A stretch of 55,233 nucleotides of DNA from assembly GCF_002561455.1 (NCBI RefSeq), contig NZ_NTUP01000061.1:10780-66012 (forward strand). The letters are read 5' to 3'. Of the stretch, positions 25,835 to 34,376 are shown one piece after another. The notes beneath the pieces are model-generated. The model was not told where the DNA came from and ran no database searches. It saw only the letters and a list, made by a program, of their open reading frames with translations. Each line of letters begins with the position of its first letter. The first letter of the stretch is position 1. The position numbers and the translations under genes are program-made. The DNA comes from Bacillus sp. AFS015802. GTDB lineage: Bacteria > Bacillota > Bacilli > Bacillales > Bacillaceae_B.

Positions 25835-26836
25835 TTGAGAAAATGGATTCGTAGTGGTTTCGGTGTATTTCTCATTCTCACGCTGACCATCGGGCTGACC
25901 GCCTGCGGAGAAAAAGAGGACGCTGTACAAAAGGTCCGTGTAGCGGAAGTGACCCGCTCGATCTTTTATGCACCTGAATATGTAGCGATTGAAAAAGGAT
26001 TCTTCAAGGAAGAAGGGCTCGATATCGAACTGACCACCACCTGGGGCGGGGATAAAACGATGACCACCCTATTATCAAACGGGGCGGATGTGGCACTGGT
26101 CGGATCTGAAACGTCCATATATGTCCATGCACAGGGCTCTGATGATCCCGTCATCAACTTTGCCCAATTGACCCAGACGGATGGAACGTTCCTCGTCTCC
26201 AGGGAAAAGGTGGAGAACTTTGAATGGGATCAGCTGAAAGGTTCAACCTTCCTTGGCCAGCGTAAAGGCGGCATGCCGCAAATGGTCGGGGAGTTCGTAT
26301 TGAAGCAGCACGGCATCGACCCTCAGAACGATTTAAACCTGATCCAAAACATTGATTTCGCCAACATCGCCAATGCCTTCGCGTCCGGTACAGGTGATTA
26401 CGTCCAATTATTCGAACCGACCGCTTCCATCTTTGAAAAAGAAGGAAAAGGCCATATCATCGCATCCTTTGGAACGGAATCAGGTCACGTGCCGTACACA
26501 ACCTTCATGGCCAAGGACAGTTACATGAAAGAAAACAAAGAGACCGTGGAGAAATTCACGAAAGCCCTTTATAAAGCGCAGCAATGGGTGGAAGGACACT
26601 CAGCGGCGGACATCGCCAAAGTGATCGAGCCGTACTTTGAAGATACAGAACTGGACTTGATCGAAACGGTGGTGGACCGCTATAAATCACAAGGATCCTT
26701 CGCCACAGACCCGATCCTCGACGAAGAAGAATGGAATAATCTTCAAGCCATCATGGATGAAGCAGGGGAGCTTCCTCAGTCCGTCGATCACAAAACACTC
26801 GTCAACACATCCATCGCCGAAAAAGCATCAAAGTAG
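25835..26836 (+). CDS. ytlA: ABC transporter substrate-binding lipoprotein YtlA
   Basis: 333-residue solute-binding protein of the NMT1/SsuA-like group. The lipobox LTAC puts the lipidated Cys at residue 24. The motif FYAPEYVAIEKGFFKEEGLDIEL is typical of binding proteins for sulfonates, nitrate or pyrimidine precursors, so the ligand is not determined. I start at TTG 25835, 9 bases after GAGGAGG; the open frame upstream runs through that ribosome site. First gene of ytlA-ytlC-ytlD. Confidence 0.9.
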   Translation: MRKWIRSGFGVFLILTLTIGLTACGEKEDAVQKVRVAEVTRSIFYAPEYVAIEKGFFKEEGLDIELTTTWGGDKTMTTLLSNGADVALVGSETSIYVHAQGSDDPVINFAQLTQTDGTFLVSREKVENFEWDQLKGSTFLGQRKGGMPQMVGEFVLKQHGIDPQNDLNLIQNIDFANIANAFASGTGDYVQLFEPTASIFEKEGKGHIIASFGTESGHVPYTTFMAKDSYMKENKETVEKFTKALYKAQQWVEGHSAADIAKVIEPYFEDTELDLIETVVDRYKSQGSFATDPILDEEEWNNLQAIMDEAGELPQSVDHKTLVNTSIAEKASK

Positions 26837-26846
26837 CAATACCCGG

Positions 26847-26866
26847 GGGCTGACACATGTCAGCCC
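26847..26866 (+). repeat. Hairpin between ytlA and ytlC
   Basis: GGGCTGACA and TGTCAGCCC form a compact stem 10 bp after the ytlA stop with no T-run. This is the usual arrangement for a 3' stabilising structure that raises the level of the binding-protein mRNA over the rest of the operon. Confidence 0.7.
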
Positions 26867-26904
26867 TTCCGTTGTAAAAAATTCGAAAATGGAGGCTTAA
26901 AACA

Positions 26905-27696
26905 GTGAACTTTCTATCGATCGATTCCGTCCACCACACCTACTTTTCACCGAAAACGGCCACCCATGCCCTCTCAGACATTACATTACAGGTAGAAGAA
27001 GGTGAATTCGTCTCGTTCATCGGTCCATCGGGATGCGGCAAAACGACGCTGCTTTCCATTGTCGCCGGACTCATCAAGCCGACGCAAGGGACGGTGATGT
27101 TAAACGATAAGCCCATAGACACGATGAAAAAGAAATTGGGTTATATGCTGCAGCAGGATTATCTGTTTCCCTGGAAGACGATCGAGGAGAATATCTTTCT
27201 CGGCTTGACCATTATGGGGAACCTGACGGAGGAAAAAAGAAAAGAAGCCCGGGCTTTATTGAACGAAATGGGACTCGAGGGGGTAGAGACCTCATACCCC
27301 CGTGAATTATCAGGGGGGATGCGGCAACGGGTGGCACTGATCCGGACCCTCATCACGGAGCCACAATTACTTCTGTTGGATGAGCCATTCTCAGCACTTG
27401 ATTATCAAACGAAATTAAAATTAGAGGATCTCGTGTTCTCCACCTTGAAGTCATTTGGGAAAACCGCCATCCTTGTCACCCATGATATCGGGGAAGCCAT
27501 CTCCATGAGTGACCGCATCATTCTCTTTGGATCGAAACCGGGGCGCATCCACACCATATTCGAGGTACCAGGACCGCTAAGAGAATTGATGCCCTTTGAG
27601 GTCAGGAATCATGAAGCATACCCCGGGTTTTTCCAGACGATATGGAAGGAGCTTGAAAAACTTGAATCAAGAATCGATCAAACAAAAACATCTTGA
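26905..27696 (+). CDS. ytlC: ABC transporter ATP-binding protein YtlC
   Basis: 263-residue ABC ATPase of the nitrate/sulfonate/taurine type. Walker [10 protein letters not shown] is near residue 38, the signature LSGGMRQR near residue 134, and Walker B LLLLDEPF near 154. GTG start with GGAGG 9 bases upstream. It energises import through YtlD. Its 3' end overlaps the ytlD start by about 35 bases, indicating coupled translation. Confidence 0.95.
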   Translation: MNFLSIDSVHHTYFSPKTATHALSDITLQVEEGEFVSFIGPSGCGKTTLLSIVAGLIKPTQGTVMLNDKPIDTMKKKLGYMLQQDYLFPWKTIEENIFLGLTIMGNLTEEKRKEARALLNEMGLEGVETSYPRELSGGMRQRVALIRTLITEPQLLLLDEPFSALDYQTKLKLEDLVFSTLKSFGKTAILVTHDIGEAISMSDRIILFGSKPGRIHTIFEVPGPLRELMPFEVRNHEAYPGFFQTIWKELEKLESRIDQTKTS

Positions 27697-28462
27697 ATAC
27701 ATTCAATCTCTCAAAAAAGAACAGCGCTGGGTTTGGTTTTATCAAGCCCTTATCTTCACCGTTTTCTTCTCCCTGTGGGAAATGGCCAGTCGAAATAGCT
27801 GGGTGGACCCCCTTATTTTCAGCTCACCCTCAAAAATATGGAAGCTGTTCATCGTCAAAATCGGGGACGGGAGCCTTTTAGCCAATCTGTCCGTGACCCT
27901 CGGGGAAACCGTCATCGGATTCATTCTCGGCACCCTGCTCGGGACCTTGCTTGCCGCTTTACTATGGTGGTCACCCTTCCTTTCCAAGGTGCTCGACCCC
28001 TACCTTGTCATCCTGAACGCGATGCCAAAGGTCGCCCTCGGGCCCATATTGATCGTCGGGCTCGGACCGGGCTTCACGTCCATCATTGCCATGGGGACCG
28101 TCATTTCGGTCATCATCACCACCATCGTCGTCTATACATCTTTCCGGGAAGTCGACCCGAATTATTTAAAGGTGATGCAGACGTTCGGGGCAAAACGGGG
28201 ACAGATGTTCAAAGAAGTCATCCTGCCTGCCTCCTTCCCGACGATCATCTCGACCTTAAAGGTAAACGTAGGTTTGTCATGGGTCGGGGTCATCGTAGGG
28301 GAATTCCTTGTGTCCGCCAAAGGACTCGGATATATGATCATCTACGGATTCCAGGTTTTCAATTTCACCCTTGTCCTTCTCTCGCTTCTTGTGATCGCCG
28401 TATTCGCAACGATCATGTATAAGCTTGTGGAGCAACTTGAGAAAAAGTGGATTAAGTCATAA
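27662..28462 (+). CDS. ytlD: ABC transporter permease YtlD
   Basis: About 266 residues with five to six membrane segments and the BPD-type permease loop (EAA-like [20 protein letters not shown]). I place the start at TTG 27662, 10 bases after AAGGAG, inside the ytlC end; a second TTG at 27653 is too close to that site. It completes the ytlACD importer. The last 11 bases overlap the convergent ytkD. Confidence 0.9.
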   Translation: MNQESIKQKHLEYIQSLKKEQRWVWFYQALIFTVFFSLWEMASRNSWVDPLIFSSPSKIWKLFIVKIGDGSLLANLSVTLGETVIGFILGTLLGTLLAALLWWSPFLSKVLDPYLVILNAMPKVALGPILIVGLGPGFTSIIAMGTVISVIITTIVVYTSFREVDPNYLKVMQTFGAKRGQMFKEVILPASFPTIISTLKVNVGLSWVGVIVGEFLVSAKGLGYMIIYGFQVFNFTLVLLSLLVIAVFATIMYKLVEQLEKKWIKS

Positions 28463-28925
28463 GTCCAAGATGTGTCAGCCTATTCATTGCCAGTTCCACT
28501 ACCAGGTCCTTCATGATGAAACTGAACGAAGGGTCGTCATGGACTTCCGAGAAATCACCGCTCCAGAGGACGGAACCATCTGTTTCCAAATAGTCCTCTT
28601 TCTGTATGAGTTCTTCGGTTTCAGCAAAGAAGATCGTTTTCACAAATGGCGTGTGGTCATGGACCTTGTACTCCCCTATGAAGACGGGATCCATGATCAC
28701 TCCCCCCGTCTCTTCAAATGTTTCCCGTATCGCCGCTTCCTCAAGGGTCTCCCCCGGCTCACGCTTTCCACCCGGAAACTCGAGACCTCTTTTTTTATGC
28801 CGTGTCAGCAGCCATTTCCCTTCATGGCGGCAGATCACGAGCAAGTGATACGATTCCTGTTGAAACCGTCCCTTGTCAAAGGACATTTCCACTTGCTTGC
28901 CATTTTCATCAATAAACTGTTCCAT
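28452..28925 (-). CDS. ytkD: Nudix nucleoside triphosphatase YtkD
   Basis: 157-residue Nudix hydrolase. The box G-x5-E-x7-REUxEExG is complete (from [14 protein letters not shown] to RETFEETGG). B. subtilis YtkD hydrolyses 8-oxo-dGTP and related nucleotides, protecting against oxidative mutagenesis, and is active in sporulation. GAGGTG lies 7 bases upstream of the ATG. The stop lies inside the end of ytlD on the other strand, with no terminator between them. Confidence 0.92.
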   Translation of the reverse strand: MEQFIDENGKQVEMSFDKGRFQQESYHLLVICRHEGKWLLTRHKKRGLEFPGGKREPGETLEEAAIRETFEETGGVIMDPVFIGEYKVHDHTPFVKTIFFAETEELIQKEDYLETDGSVLWSGDFSEVHDDPSFSFIMKDLVVELAMNRLTHLGLMT

Positions 28926-28972
28926 CTGACGTCACCTCATCCGTACACGCTTTTCTCCATCTAACCATAAAT

Positions 28973-29016
28973 AAAAAGCATTGGTCCACAGATATCACTT
29001 CTGAACCAACACTTTT
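28973..29016 (-). terminator. Terminator of the 112-residue gene
   Basis: On the minus strand AAAAAGTGTTGGTTCAGA and TCTGTGGACCAATGCTTTTT form an imperfect but long stem ending in T. It lies 6 bp after the stop at 29022. Confidence 0.75.
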
Positions 29017-29021
29017 TGTCA

Positions 29022-29360
29022 TTATTCTTGTTTTTCATGAGATTTCTGATTCAGGATGCCGATGCTTTCGATGAATCTCTTTACTTCCTCATCCCCCAGA
29101 CGGTGGAGCATTCCATATACTTGATGCAGGTTATCATCATAGGCATCGTTTTCCCTGTCATAATGATATTGAATATAAGGGACATGCGCCCGGTAGAAAT
29201 TTTGCCAATCAACCGAGTGATTGGAATCGAACACTTCCCGAAGCTGGGTGATTTCTTCATCGGTTGCAGATATTTTAAAGTTCCATTCGGAATCGGTCGA
29301 ACTTCTTGAAATTTCACCGGTGGCCACTTCAATATAGTAATCATGTCGTTCTTCGTTCAT
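29022..29360 (-). CDS. Conserved hypothetical protein, 112 residues
   Basis: Acidic, soluble protein with no signal peptide, membrane segment or Cys. It is rich in Tyr, His and Asp (YIQYHYDRENDAYDD). I do not recognise a family with a described role. AAGGAG stands 7 bases before the ATG and a terminator follows, so it is very likely expressed. It lies 56 bp downstream of the holin-like ytkC on the same strand and may be co-transcribed. Confidence 0.75.
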   Translation of the reverse strand: MNEERHDYYIEVATGEISRSSTDSEWNFKISATDEEITQLREVFDSNHSVDWQNFYRAHVPYIQYHYDRENDAYDDNLHQVYGMLHRLGDEEVKRFIESIGILNQKSHEKQE

Positions 29361-29416
29361 CTTCCCACTCCTTCACTGTACTTACCCTTCATTTTCCTCA
29401 ATTGACGGAATTCTAT

Positions 29417-29806
29417 TCACTTCGATTTTCTCTTCAACACCTCTATCGCTTTCCGCATGAACTCCGGCACGGGGACTCCCGCCCTCCCGACATTCTCGAT
29501 GATCGAAATCATTTCATTGCATAAATAAAAAATAATCGTCGCATTACGAATAAAGTGTTGATTTGTTAGTATAGTATCAATAAGGTGGGCAACCGTGACA
29601 AGGGAAAAAATCAGCACTTTCCGCCCGATCCCTTTCATCCCGGATTGACTTGACAACTTCCCTTCAATTCCGCTTACAATCATACCCGTGAAGTAATCGA
29701 GGACCACGACAATCAAAAGAAAAGTGATCAACATGTCCCACTCTCCAAAAAGGTTAAGAATAATGGCACTCAAACCTGACCCAACGAACAGCATGCTTCT
29801 CGCCAA
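29417..29806 (-). CDS. ytkC: Holin-family membrane protein YtkC
   Basis: About 129 residues with three to four hydrophobic segments and the motif DYFTGMIVSG typical of the phage holin_4/TcdE-like family. Family members permit endolysin export or act as small membrane transporters; no lysin gene is adjacent, so a phage origin is not indicated here. Start chosen at TTG 29806, 9 bases after AAAGGAG; the earlier TTG overlaps that site. A ytkC gene occupies this place in B. subtilis. Confidence 0.82.
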   Translation of the reverse strand: MARSMLFVGSGLSAIILNLFGEWDMLITFLLIVVVLDYFTGMIVSGIEGKLSSQSGMKGIGRKVLIFSLVTVAHLIDTILTNQHFIRNATIIFYLCNEMISIIENVGRAGVPVPEFMRKAIEVLKRKSK

Positions 29807-30036
29807 ATAAAGCAACTCCTTTTCTTAATGGTTGGTTTTTGTTAGACAACGCTTTGATCAATTTGGGAATCGGGCCGGAGCGGTCTGCTGCTTACCTGGC
29901 AAAAACGCCTCGGAACACCTTCCCATGGTTAAAAAGTCCGGTAATGGGTAAAGACAAATAAGAGTTGTCCTAGCATAATATGTAGAGTAATTCATAAACG
30001 TTCATGTTAAAATGGAACAAAAGGGAGGTGAAGTGC

Positions 30037-30282
30037 ATGAAGTTGATCGAAGAGATTTATGAAATGTACCGTGGAAGAATCAAAGGTACTGACGAAGACT
30101 TAGACCTCATTGCCCTTACAATCTTAGAAGATACCTCTAGGAACGAATTATTGGAACTTATACAGGAAATGGAAACAGAAGAATTACAATACTTCTTCCG
30201 CTTATACATATTTGAAACATTGAAAGAGAAATGGTCCAACAGCGAAGAAAGAGTAAGGCTTGAGAAGAAAAGCTTACATTAA
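30037..30282 (+). CDS. DUF6154-like small protein
   Basis: 81-residue acidic helical protein (MKLIEEIYEMYRGRIKG; ELLELIQEMETEELQYF). It resembles short conserved Bacillaceae proteins grouped, as I recall, under DUF6154; no function is known. GGGAGGTGAAGTGC precedes the ATG, so the eleven upstream codons that remain open are not used. A bidirectional terminator follows. Confidence 0.75.
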   Translation: MKLIEEIYEMYRGRIKGTDEDLDLIALTILEDTSRNELLELIQEMETEELQYFFRLYIFETLKEKWSNSEERVRLEKKSLH

Positions 30283-30300
30283 AAAAACCTTTACACATAG

Positions 30301-30342
30301 AAAAAGCGTTGTCCCGAAACCCTCAGGAACAACGCTTTTTTT
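30301..30342. terminator. Bidirectional terminator
   Basis: AAAAAGCGTTGT and ACAACGCTTTTTTT pair around CCCGAAACCCTCAGGA. It serves the small gene on its left and the convergent YjfB-like gene on its right, overlapping the stop of the latter. Confidence 0.92.
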
Positions 30343-30524
30343 CATCCCTTTACATCCACCACATGCCCTTTACTTGGATGCGGAGCAGGTTGACTTACCT
30401 GCATATCCTTCATCATCACGGTGACTTGTGCCGCTTGAGTCGCCATCTGACTTTTCAGCAAATTCATACTGAGCGTCCTCTGAAGCTCTGCCACCTGTTT
30501 CCCCATCATAGAAGAGATTTCCAT
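30342..30524 (-). CDS. YjfB-family putative motility protein
   Basis: 60-residue protein matching the YjfB family: MEISSMMGKQ start, Gln/Met-rich helix, and the conserved tail PAPHPSKGHVVDVKG. The family is annotated as putative motility proteins and is often SigD-controlled in B. subtilis, but its role is unproven. GGGGGGAG lies ahead of the ATG at 30524; the open frame continues upstream without a ribosome site. No SigD promoter is obvious to me. Confidence 0.82.
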   Translation of the reverse strand: MEISSMMGKQVAELQRTLSMNLLKSQMATQAAQVTVMMKDMQVSQPAPHPSKGHVVDVKG

Positions 30525-30692
30525 GGTAACTCCCCCCTCGTTTCGGCTTTCAAGAATGGTACATACTACCACTATAATCAGAATAACAAACATCCAATGG
30601 TAATCATAGGAAACGTCATAAAAAAGTTGTTTTTACTCCATGAATGACCAATCGTTCTATGGTAAAATAGTTTTAAAAAAGGGGGTTGCATG

Positions 30693-30863
30693 ATGTCGGT
30701 GACTCTAGTCCTGATCATCGCGGTGGCCATATGTATCCTTGTGATTTTCGTCAGCGCGCTTACCACGTCCAAAGCCTATACAAGCGTTAAACATACAGTC
30801 GATCCTCTCGAAAATAATCCTCACCTCGAAAAGATGAAACAGGAAGAGGAAAAAAAAGAGTAA
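30693..30863 (+). CDS. ytzI: YtzI-family small membrane protein
   Basis: 56-residue protein with one N-terminal membrane helix (about residues 4-24) followed by SALTTSKAYTSVKHTVDP and a highly charged Lys/Glu tail. This arrangement and its position beside luxS match B. subtilis YtzI; function unknown. The first of two ATGs is at 30690, but GGGGG is better spaced for the second at 30693. A terminator follows. Confidence 0.8.
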   Translation: MSVTLVLIIAVAICILVIFVSALTTSKAYTSVKHTVDPLENNPHLEKMKQEEEKKE

Positions 30864-30868
30864 ACGAA

Positions 30869-30905
30869 AAAAATCCACCGCTCATGATGAACGGTGGATT
30901 TTTTT
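30869..30905. terminator. Bidirectional terminator between ytzI and luxS
   Basis: AAATCCACCG and CGGTGGATTTTTTT pair around a CTCATGATGAA loop; the two genes converge on it, and T-runs are present on both strands. Confidence 0.92.
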
Positions 30906-30907
30906 AT

Positions 30908-31381
30908 TTATGCAAATACTTGTTTCAATTCTTCATTGCTTTGGCTCAGCCAGAAACGCATCAGCTTCTTGGCTCCTTCAAGGTCATGAAGCTTCGCCTG
31001 CCCGCATTGTTTCTCATTGGCAGCAGGGATTTCTTCGATCTCCACAGCTTCTTTCATCGTTGCATTCAACAGGTCGATGATTTCCTCCACTTTCGGCTCG
31101 CCGCTCACGACCAGATAATAGCCTGTTTGGCAACCCATAGGCGAAATATCAATGATATCGAAATGAGCATACGGCTCTGCGTATTTACGGATCGTGAAGG
31201 CTAGTAAATGCTCAAGAGTATGAATGGAATCAGGCTTCATCGCCTGTTTGTTCGGCTGGCAGAAACGGATATCAAACTTGTTCACAAGTCCGTCGCTTCC
31301 CACTTTATGGACACCGCAATGTCTCACATATGGTGCTTTCACTGCATCATGATCTAATTCAAAGCTTTCTACTGAAGGCAT
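30908..31381 (-). CDS. luxS: S-ribosylhomocysteine lyase LuxS
   Basis: 157 residues, the standard LuxS length. It cleaves S-ribosylhomocysteine to homocysteine and the AI-2 precursor DPD. The metal ligands His54 and His58 (HTLEH) and Cys126, plus the catalytic Cys84 in GCQTGYY, are all present. The ATG at 31381 has GGGAG upstream; five extra codons are open before it. Monocistronic. It acts downstream of SAM-dependent methylation, linking to metK elsewhere in the window. Confidence 0.97.
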   Translation of the reverse strand: MPSVESFELDHDAVKAPYVRHCGVHKVGSDGLVNKFDIRFCQPNKQAMKPDSIHTLEHLLAFTIRKYAEPYAHFDIIDISPMGCQTGYYLVVSGEPKVEEIIDLLNATMKEAVEIEEIPAANEKQCGQAKLHDLEGAKKLMRFWLSQSNEELKQVFA

Positions 31382-31543
31382 TAAAATCACTCCCATTAAG
31401 TTTCTACTTCCTAGTATAACGTAAATTCATAGTTATTTCATCAACTTAATCTGAATTAGGCGAAAAACCTGCTGCCGGTCTAAACACTTCATTCCCCCTC
31501 CACGTTCTGATATAGTAAAAGAAAATCGATGAGGAGAGGGATC

Positions 31544-31780
31544 ATGAAGAAGGTATTGTTGTTATTATTCAAGTTTTATCAGCGTGTCATTTCTCCTCTT
31601 AAACCCCCTACTTGCCGTTTCTATCCCACCTGTTCCCATTACGGGGTCGAGGCAGTGAGCCGGTTTGGCGCACTACGGGGTGGCTGGTTGACGATCAAGA
31701 GGATTGTGAAATGCCATCCATTTCATCCTGGCGGGATCGATCACGTGCCTGAAGAGTGGCACCGAAAAAAAGATGAGTGA
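31544..31780 (+). CDS. ytjA: Membrane protein insertion efficiency factor YidD (YtjA)
   Basis: 78-residue YidD-family protein. An amphipathic N-terminus ([14 protein letters not shown]) is followed by the conserved [10 protein letters not shown] and [13 protein letters not shown] segments. It sits at the inner face of the membrane and aids YidC/Oxa1-type insertion. GAGGAGAGGG precedes the ATG. B. subtilis ytjA is also next to luxS. Confidence 0.92.
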   Translation: MKKVLLLLFKFYQRVISPLKPPTCRFYPTCSHYGVEAVSRFGALRGGWLTIKRIVKCHPFHPGGIDHVPEEWHRKKDE

Positions 31781-31782
31781 TA

Positions 31783-31818
31783 TAGACTGGCTCCTAAACG
31801 GGAGGTAGTCTTTTTTTT
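31783..31818 (+). terminator. Terminator of ytjA
   Basis: AGACTGGCTCC pairs imperfectly with GGGAGGTAGTCT and is followed by eight T, starting a few bases after the ytjA stop. Confidence 0.85.
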
Positions 31819-31880
31819 TATAAAATCCATCCATTTATCTTGCTTATTCCCCATATCGGTAGTAAAATAACCTTTGTGCT

Positions 31881-31901
31881 AAATCGTAATCATTACAGTT
31901 A
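31881..31901. promoter_or_regulatory. Zur box
   Basis: AAATCGTAATCATTACAGTT (from 31881) matches the Zur consensus AAATCGTAATnATTACGATTT at nearly every position, weakest in the last half-site. It lies 34 bp before a zinc-binding lipoprotein gene, so zinc repression is expected. A Fur site is less likely given the TCGTAAT core. Confidence 0.88.
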
Positions 31902-31934
31902 TGAAAATAAAACATTGAAAAAGGAGGTTTCCTC

Positions 31935-32855
31935 TTGAACTATATTCGCATGGGTTTGCTATTATTATTGATTTTCGTCTTGTCTGCCTGCGGAACCGAT
32001 TCCGCCCAGGACGGTGACAAAAAGAAAGATACGTTAGAGGTATACACGACCGTATATCCACTGGAGGATTTCACGAAAAAAATCGGCGGGGAGTATGTGG
32101 ACGTCGAAAGCATCTATCCCCCGGGGGCTGACGAACACACCTTCGAACCCTCTCAGAAAGATATGATGAAGATGGCGGGTGGAGATGTTTTCTTCTACGT
32201 CGGCATGGGTCTTGAGGGATTCGTTGAAGGCTCGAAATCCCTTTTGGAAAATGAAGATGTCGCCGTTATGCCGGCAAGTAAAGGGATTGAGGTGCACCAC
32301 GGGGAAGGCGAAGATGACCATGGCCATAACCATGATGCAGATCCGCACATTTGGCTGGATCCCGTATATTCTAAAGCCATGGCAAAAAACATCGCCGACA
32401 CTCTCTCCAAGGAAATGCCTGAACACAAGGATGAATTTCAGGCGAATCTTAAAGCATTAACGAAAGATTTAGATGAACTGGACGCTGAGTTCCAAACGAT
32501 GGTGGACAACGCACCAAAGAAGACGTTCTATGTATCCCATGCTGCCTACAGCTATTGGGAAGAACGGTACGGACTACATCAGGAAGCCATCGCCGGATTG
32601 AATTCTGCTGACGAACCGTCCCAGCAGGAGCTGAAGAAAATCATTGAAAAAGGAAAAAAAGACAACGTGAAATATATCCTTTTCGAACAAAACGTCTCTT
32701 CACGACTAACGGAAGTGGTCCAAAATGAATTGGGGGCAAAATCCCTCACTCTTCATAATCTCTCGGTTCTTACCGAAGAAGACCGTAAAAAGGATGAAGA
32801 TTATTTTTCATTGATGAAGAGGAATATTAATACGTTGAAACAAGCATTGCAATAG
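31935..32855 (+). CDS. znuA: Zinc-binding ABC transporter lipoprotein (AdcA/ZnuA type)
   Basis: 306-residue cluster A-I metal-binding lipoprotein. The lipobox LSAC places the lipidated Cys at residue 19. His68 (DEHTFEPS) begins the metal site, and the His/Asp-rich loop at 121-138 (HHGEGEDDHGHNHDADPH) is the hallmark of zinc-specific members. A TTG start has AAGGAGG 7 bases upstream. It is preceded by a Zur box. No permease or ATPase gene is adjacent, so it must use a ZnuBC encoded elsewhere. Confidence 0.93.
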   Translation: MNYIRMGLLLLLIFVLSACGTDSAQDGDKKKDTLEVYTTVYPLEDFTKKIGGEYVDVESIYPPGADEHTFEPSQKDMMKMAGGDVFFYVGMGLEGFVEGSKSLLENEDVAVMPASKGIEVHHGEGEDDHGHNHDADPHIWLDPVYSKAMAKNIADTLSKEMPEHKDEFQANLKALTKDLDELDAEFQTMVDNAPKKTFYVSHAAYSYWEERYGLHQEAIAGLNSADEPSQQELKKIIEKGKKDNVKYILFEQNVSSRLTEVVQNELGAKSLTLHNLSVLTEEDRKKDEDYFSLMKRNINTLKQALQ

Positions 32856-32882
32856 GGCAGCCTCAGTGGCTGCTCTTTTTTT
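32856..32882 (+). terminator. Terminator of the zinc-binding lipoprotein gene
   Basis: GGGCAGCC and GGCTGCTC pair around TCAGT and are followed by seven T, directly after the stop. Confidence 0.9.
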
Positions 32883-32996
32883 GCGGCTAATAAGGGGAGC
32901 ATCTTCACTTATTTTTCTTCCAAAAAATCATGCATATTATTTTCCATTAAGTGGACAATAAGGAAATGTTAAAGACAAGTAAGGGAGATTTTTAGA

Positions 32997-34355
32997 ATGG
33001 ATGAATTAGTAATTGCTCGTTCCATGTTTGGTATCACAATGGGGTTTCATATCATTTTTGCCACTCTTGGAGTGGGGATTCCGTTAATGATCCTTGTTGC
33101 AGAAATTATGTTTCAACGGACCAATGATCTTGATTATTCCGTGATGGCGAAGCGATGGACCAAGGCGTTCGCCGTTCTATTAGGGGTGGGTATCCCTACC
33201 GGGACGATCGCCGGCGTTCAATTATCACTCCTTTGGCCCGGTTTCATGGAAGTCATCGGACGCGTTATGGCACTGCCATTTCAAATCGAGATCTACGCTT
33301 TTTTTGTGGAAGCATTATTTATGTCCATCTATGTGTATGCGGCCAATCGCATCGCACCATGGATGAGGATTGTGAGCCTCGTGCTGGTCGCGATCGGCGG
33401 TCTCGCATCAGCCGTATTGATCACCAACGTGCATGCTTTCGAAGGGACGCCTGCCGGGTTTGAAATCATAAACGGTGAAATCACCAATGTGGATCCATGG
33501 AAAGCATTCTTCAACCCAAGCTTTTTCGTAACCGCTGGACATGTGGCATTATCCGCCTATGTAGTGGGTTCGTTTACGATTGCGACCGTATCCGCTTATA
33601 AAATGCTTAGAACTTCATTCGGATCAAGAATCTATGCCTTTCATCGCAAGTCACTGATGATTTGCTTATTGGTCGGAGGGGTCTTCTCTTTCTTCACGGC
33701 GATCAACGGGCATGAATCGGCTCAGCAGCTTCATGAGTATCAGCCAGAGAAATTGGCTGCTGCGGAAGGATTATTCGAAACCCAGACCCATGCACCGCTG
33801 GCAATCGGGGGATTCACCGATCCCGTCACCCAGGAAGTCAAGTGGGGGATCGAAATTCCTTGGGCACTCAGTTTCCTGGCTGGGAACAGCTTCGAAACGG
33901 AGGTCATCGGACTGAACGACTTCCCTGAAGAATACTGGCCTCCCCTTTTCGTCCATACGCTATTTAACGCCATGGTGGGGATCGGGTCACTGCTTATTTT
34001 ACTGTCCCTTGTCGCCTATGTGTGGAACAAGCTGCTGAAAAAGGACCGGTTCCCAAAATGGTTGATGTGGGCATTCGTCGCGGGCGGTCCTTTGTCGATC
34101 CTCGCCATCGAGTTCGGTTGGATCTTCGCCTGTACGGGCCGTCAGCCCTGGACGATCTACCGCATTCTCAGCACCGAGGATTCGGTTACCACTTCTGGTA
34201 ACCTGGGTACCCTATTCATTCTGTTCGTTTCAGTATATGCGATTTTGGCCGTTGCCGTCGTTCTGGTTCTTCTGTATTACTTCAAAAGGAACCCACCGGA
34301 AAAAGACATTAACAAAGCGGAAGCAAATCATAAGGATATCACCCTTTCAACTTAA
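32997..34355 (+). CDS. ythA: Cytochrome bd-type quinol oxidase subunit I YthA
   Basis: 452-residue membrane protein with about nine helices, homologous to CydA. It binds the haems and oxidises menaquinol while reducing oxygen. Recognisable segments are the FGITMGFHIIFATLGVGIP start with the haem His, and GRQPWTIYRILSTEDSVT near the C-terminus, conserved in the family. The Q-loop is short, as in the Firmicute YthA/CydA group. GGGAG lies 9 bases before the ATG. First gene of ythAB. Confidence 0.95.
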   Translation: MDELVIARSMFGITMGFHIIFATLGVGIPLMILVAEIMFQRTNDLDYSVMAKRWTKAFAVLLGVGIPTGTIAGVQLSLLWPGFMEVIGRVMALPFQIEIYAFFVEALFMSIYVYAANRIAPWMRIVSLVLVAIGGLASAVLITNVHAFEGTPAGFEIINGEITNVDPWKAFFNPSFFVTAGHVALSAYVVGSFTIATVSAYKMLRTSFGSRIYAFHRKSLMICLLVGGVFSFFTAINGHESAQQLHEYQPEKLAAAEGLFETQTHAPLAIGGFTDPVTQEVKWGIEIPWALSFLAGNSFETEVIGLNDFPEEYWPPLFVHTLFNAMVGIGSLLILLSLVAYVWNKLLKKDRFPKWLMWAFVAGGPLSILAIEFGWIFACTGRQPWTIYRILSTEDSVTTSGNLGTLFILFVSVYAILAVAVVLVLLYYFKRNPPEKDINKAEANHKDITLST

Positions 34356-34376
34356 TCAAAAATTGGAGGTGAAGAT

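Noticed and set aside
27838..28422. 194-codon open frame overlapping ytlD
   Set aside because: Same strand as ytlD but a different frame; His/Arg-rich low-quality composition with no SD. A shadow of a GC-rich permease gene.
28425..28964. 179-codon frame antisense to ytkD
   Set aside because: Covers a complete Nudix gene on the other strand; no ribosome site.
29417..29806. Prophage remnant suggested by a holin-family gene
   Set aside because: No lysin, capsid, integrase or attachment repeats nearby, and B. subtilis has the gene at the same place; treated as a chromosomal core gene.
29860..29970. Tiny 22-codon minus-strand frame between ytkC and the 81-residue gene
   Set aside because: No SD and no conserved-looking sequence; not supported as a gene.
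30908..31381. luxS as a dedicated quorum-sensing system
   Set aside because: No AI-2 receptor or transporter in the window; LuxS is explained by SAM-cycle recycling.
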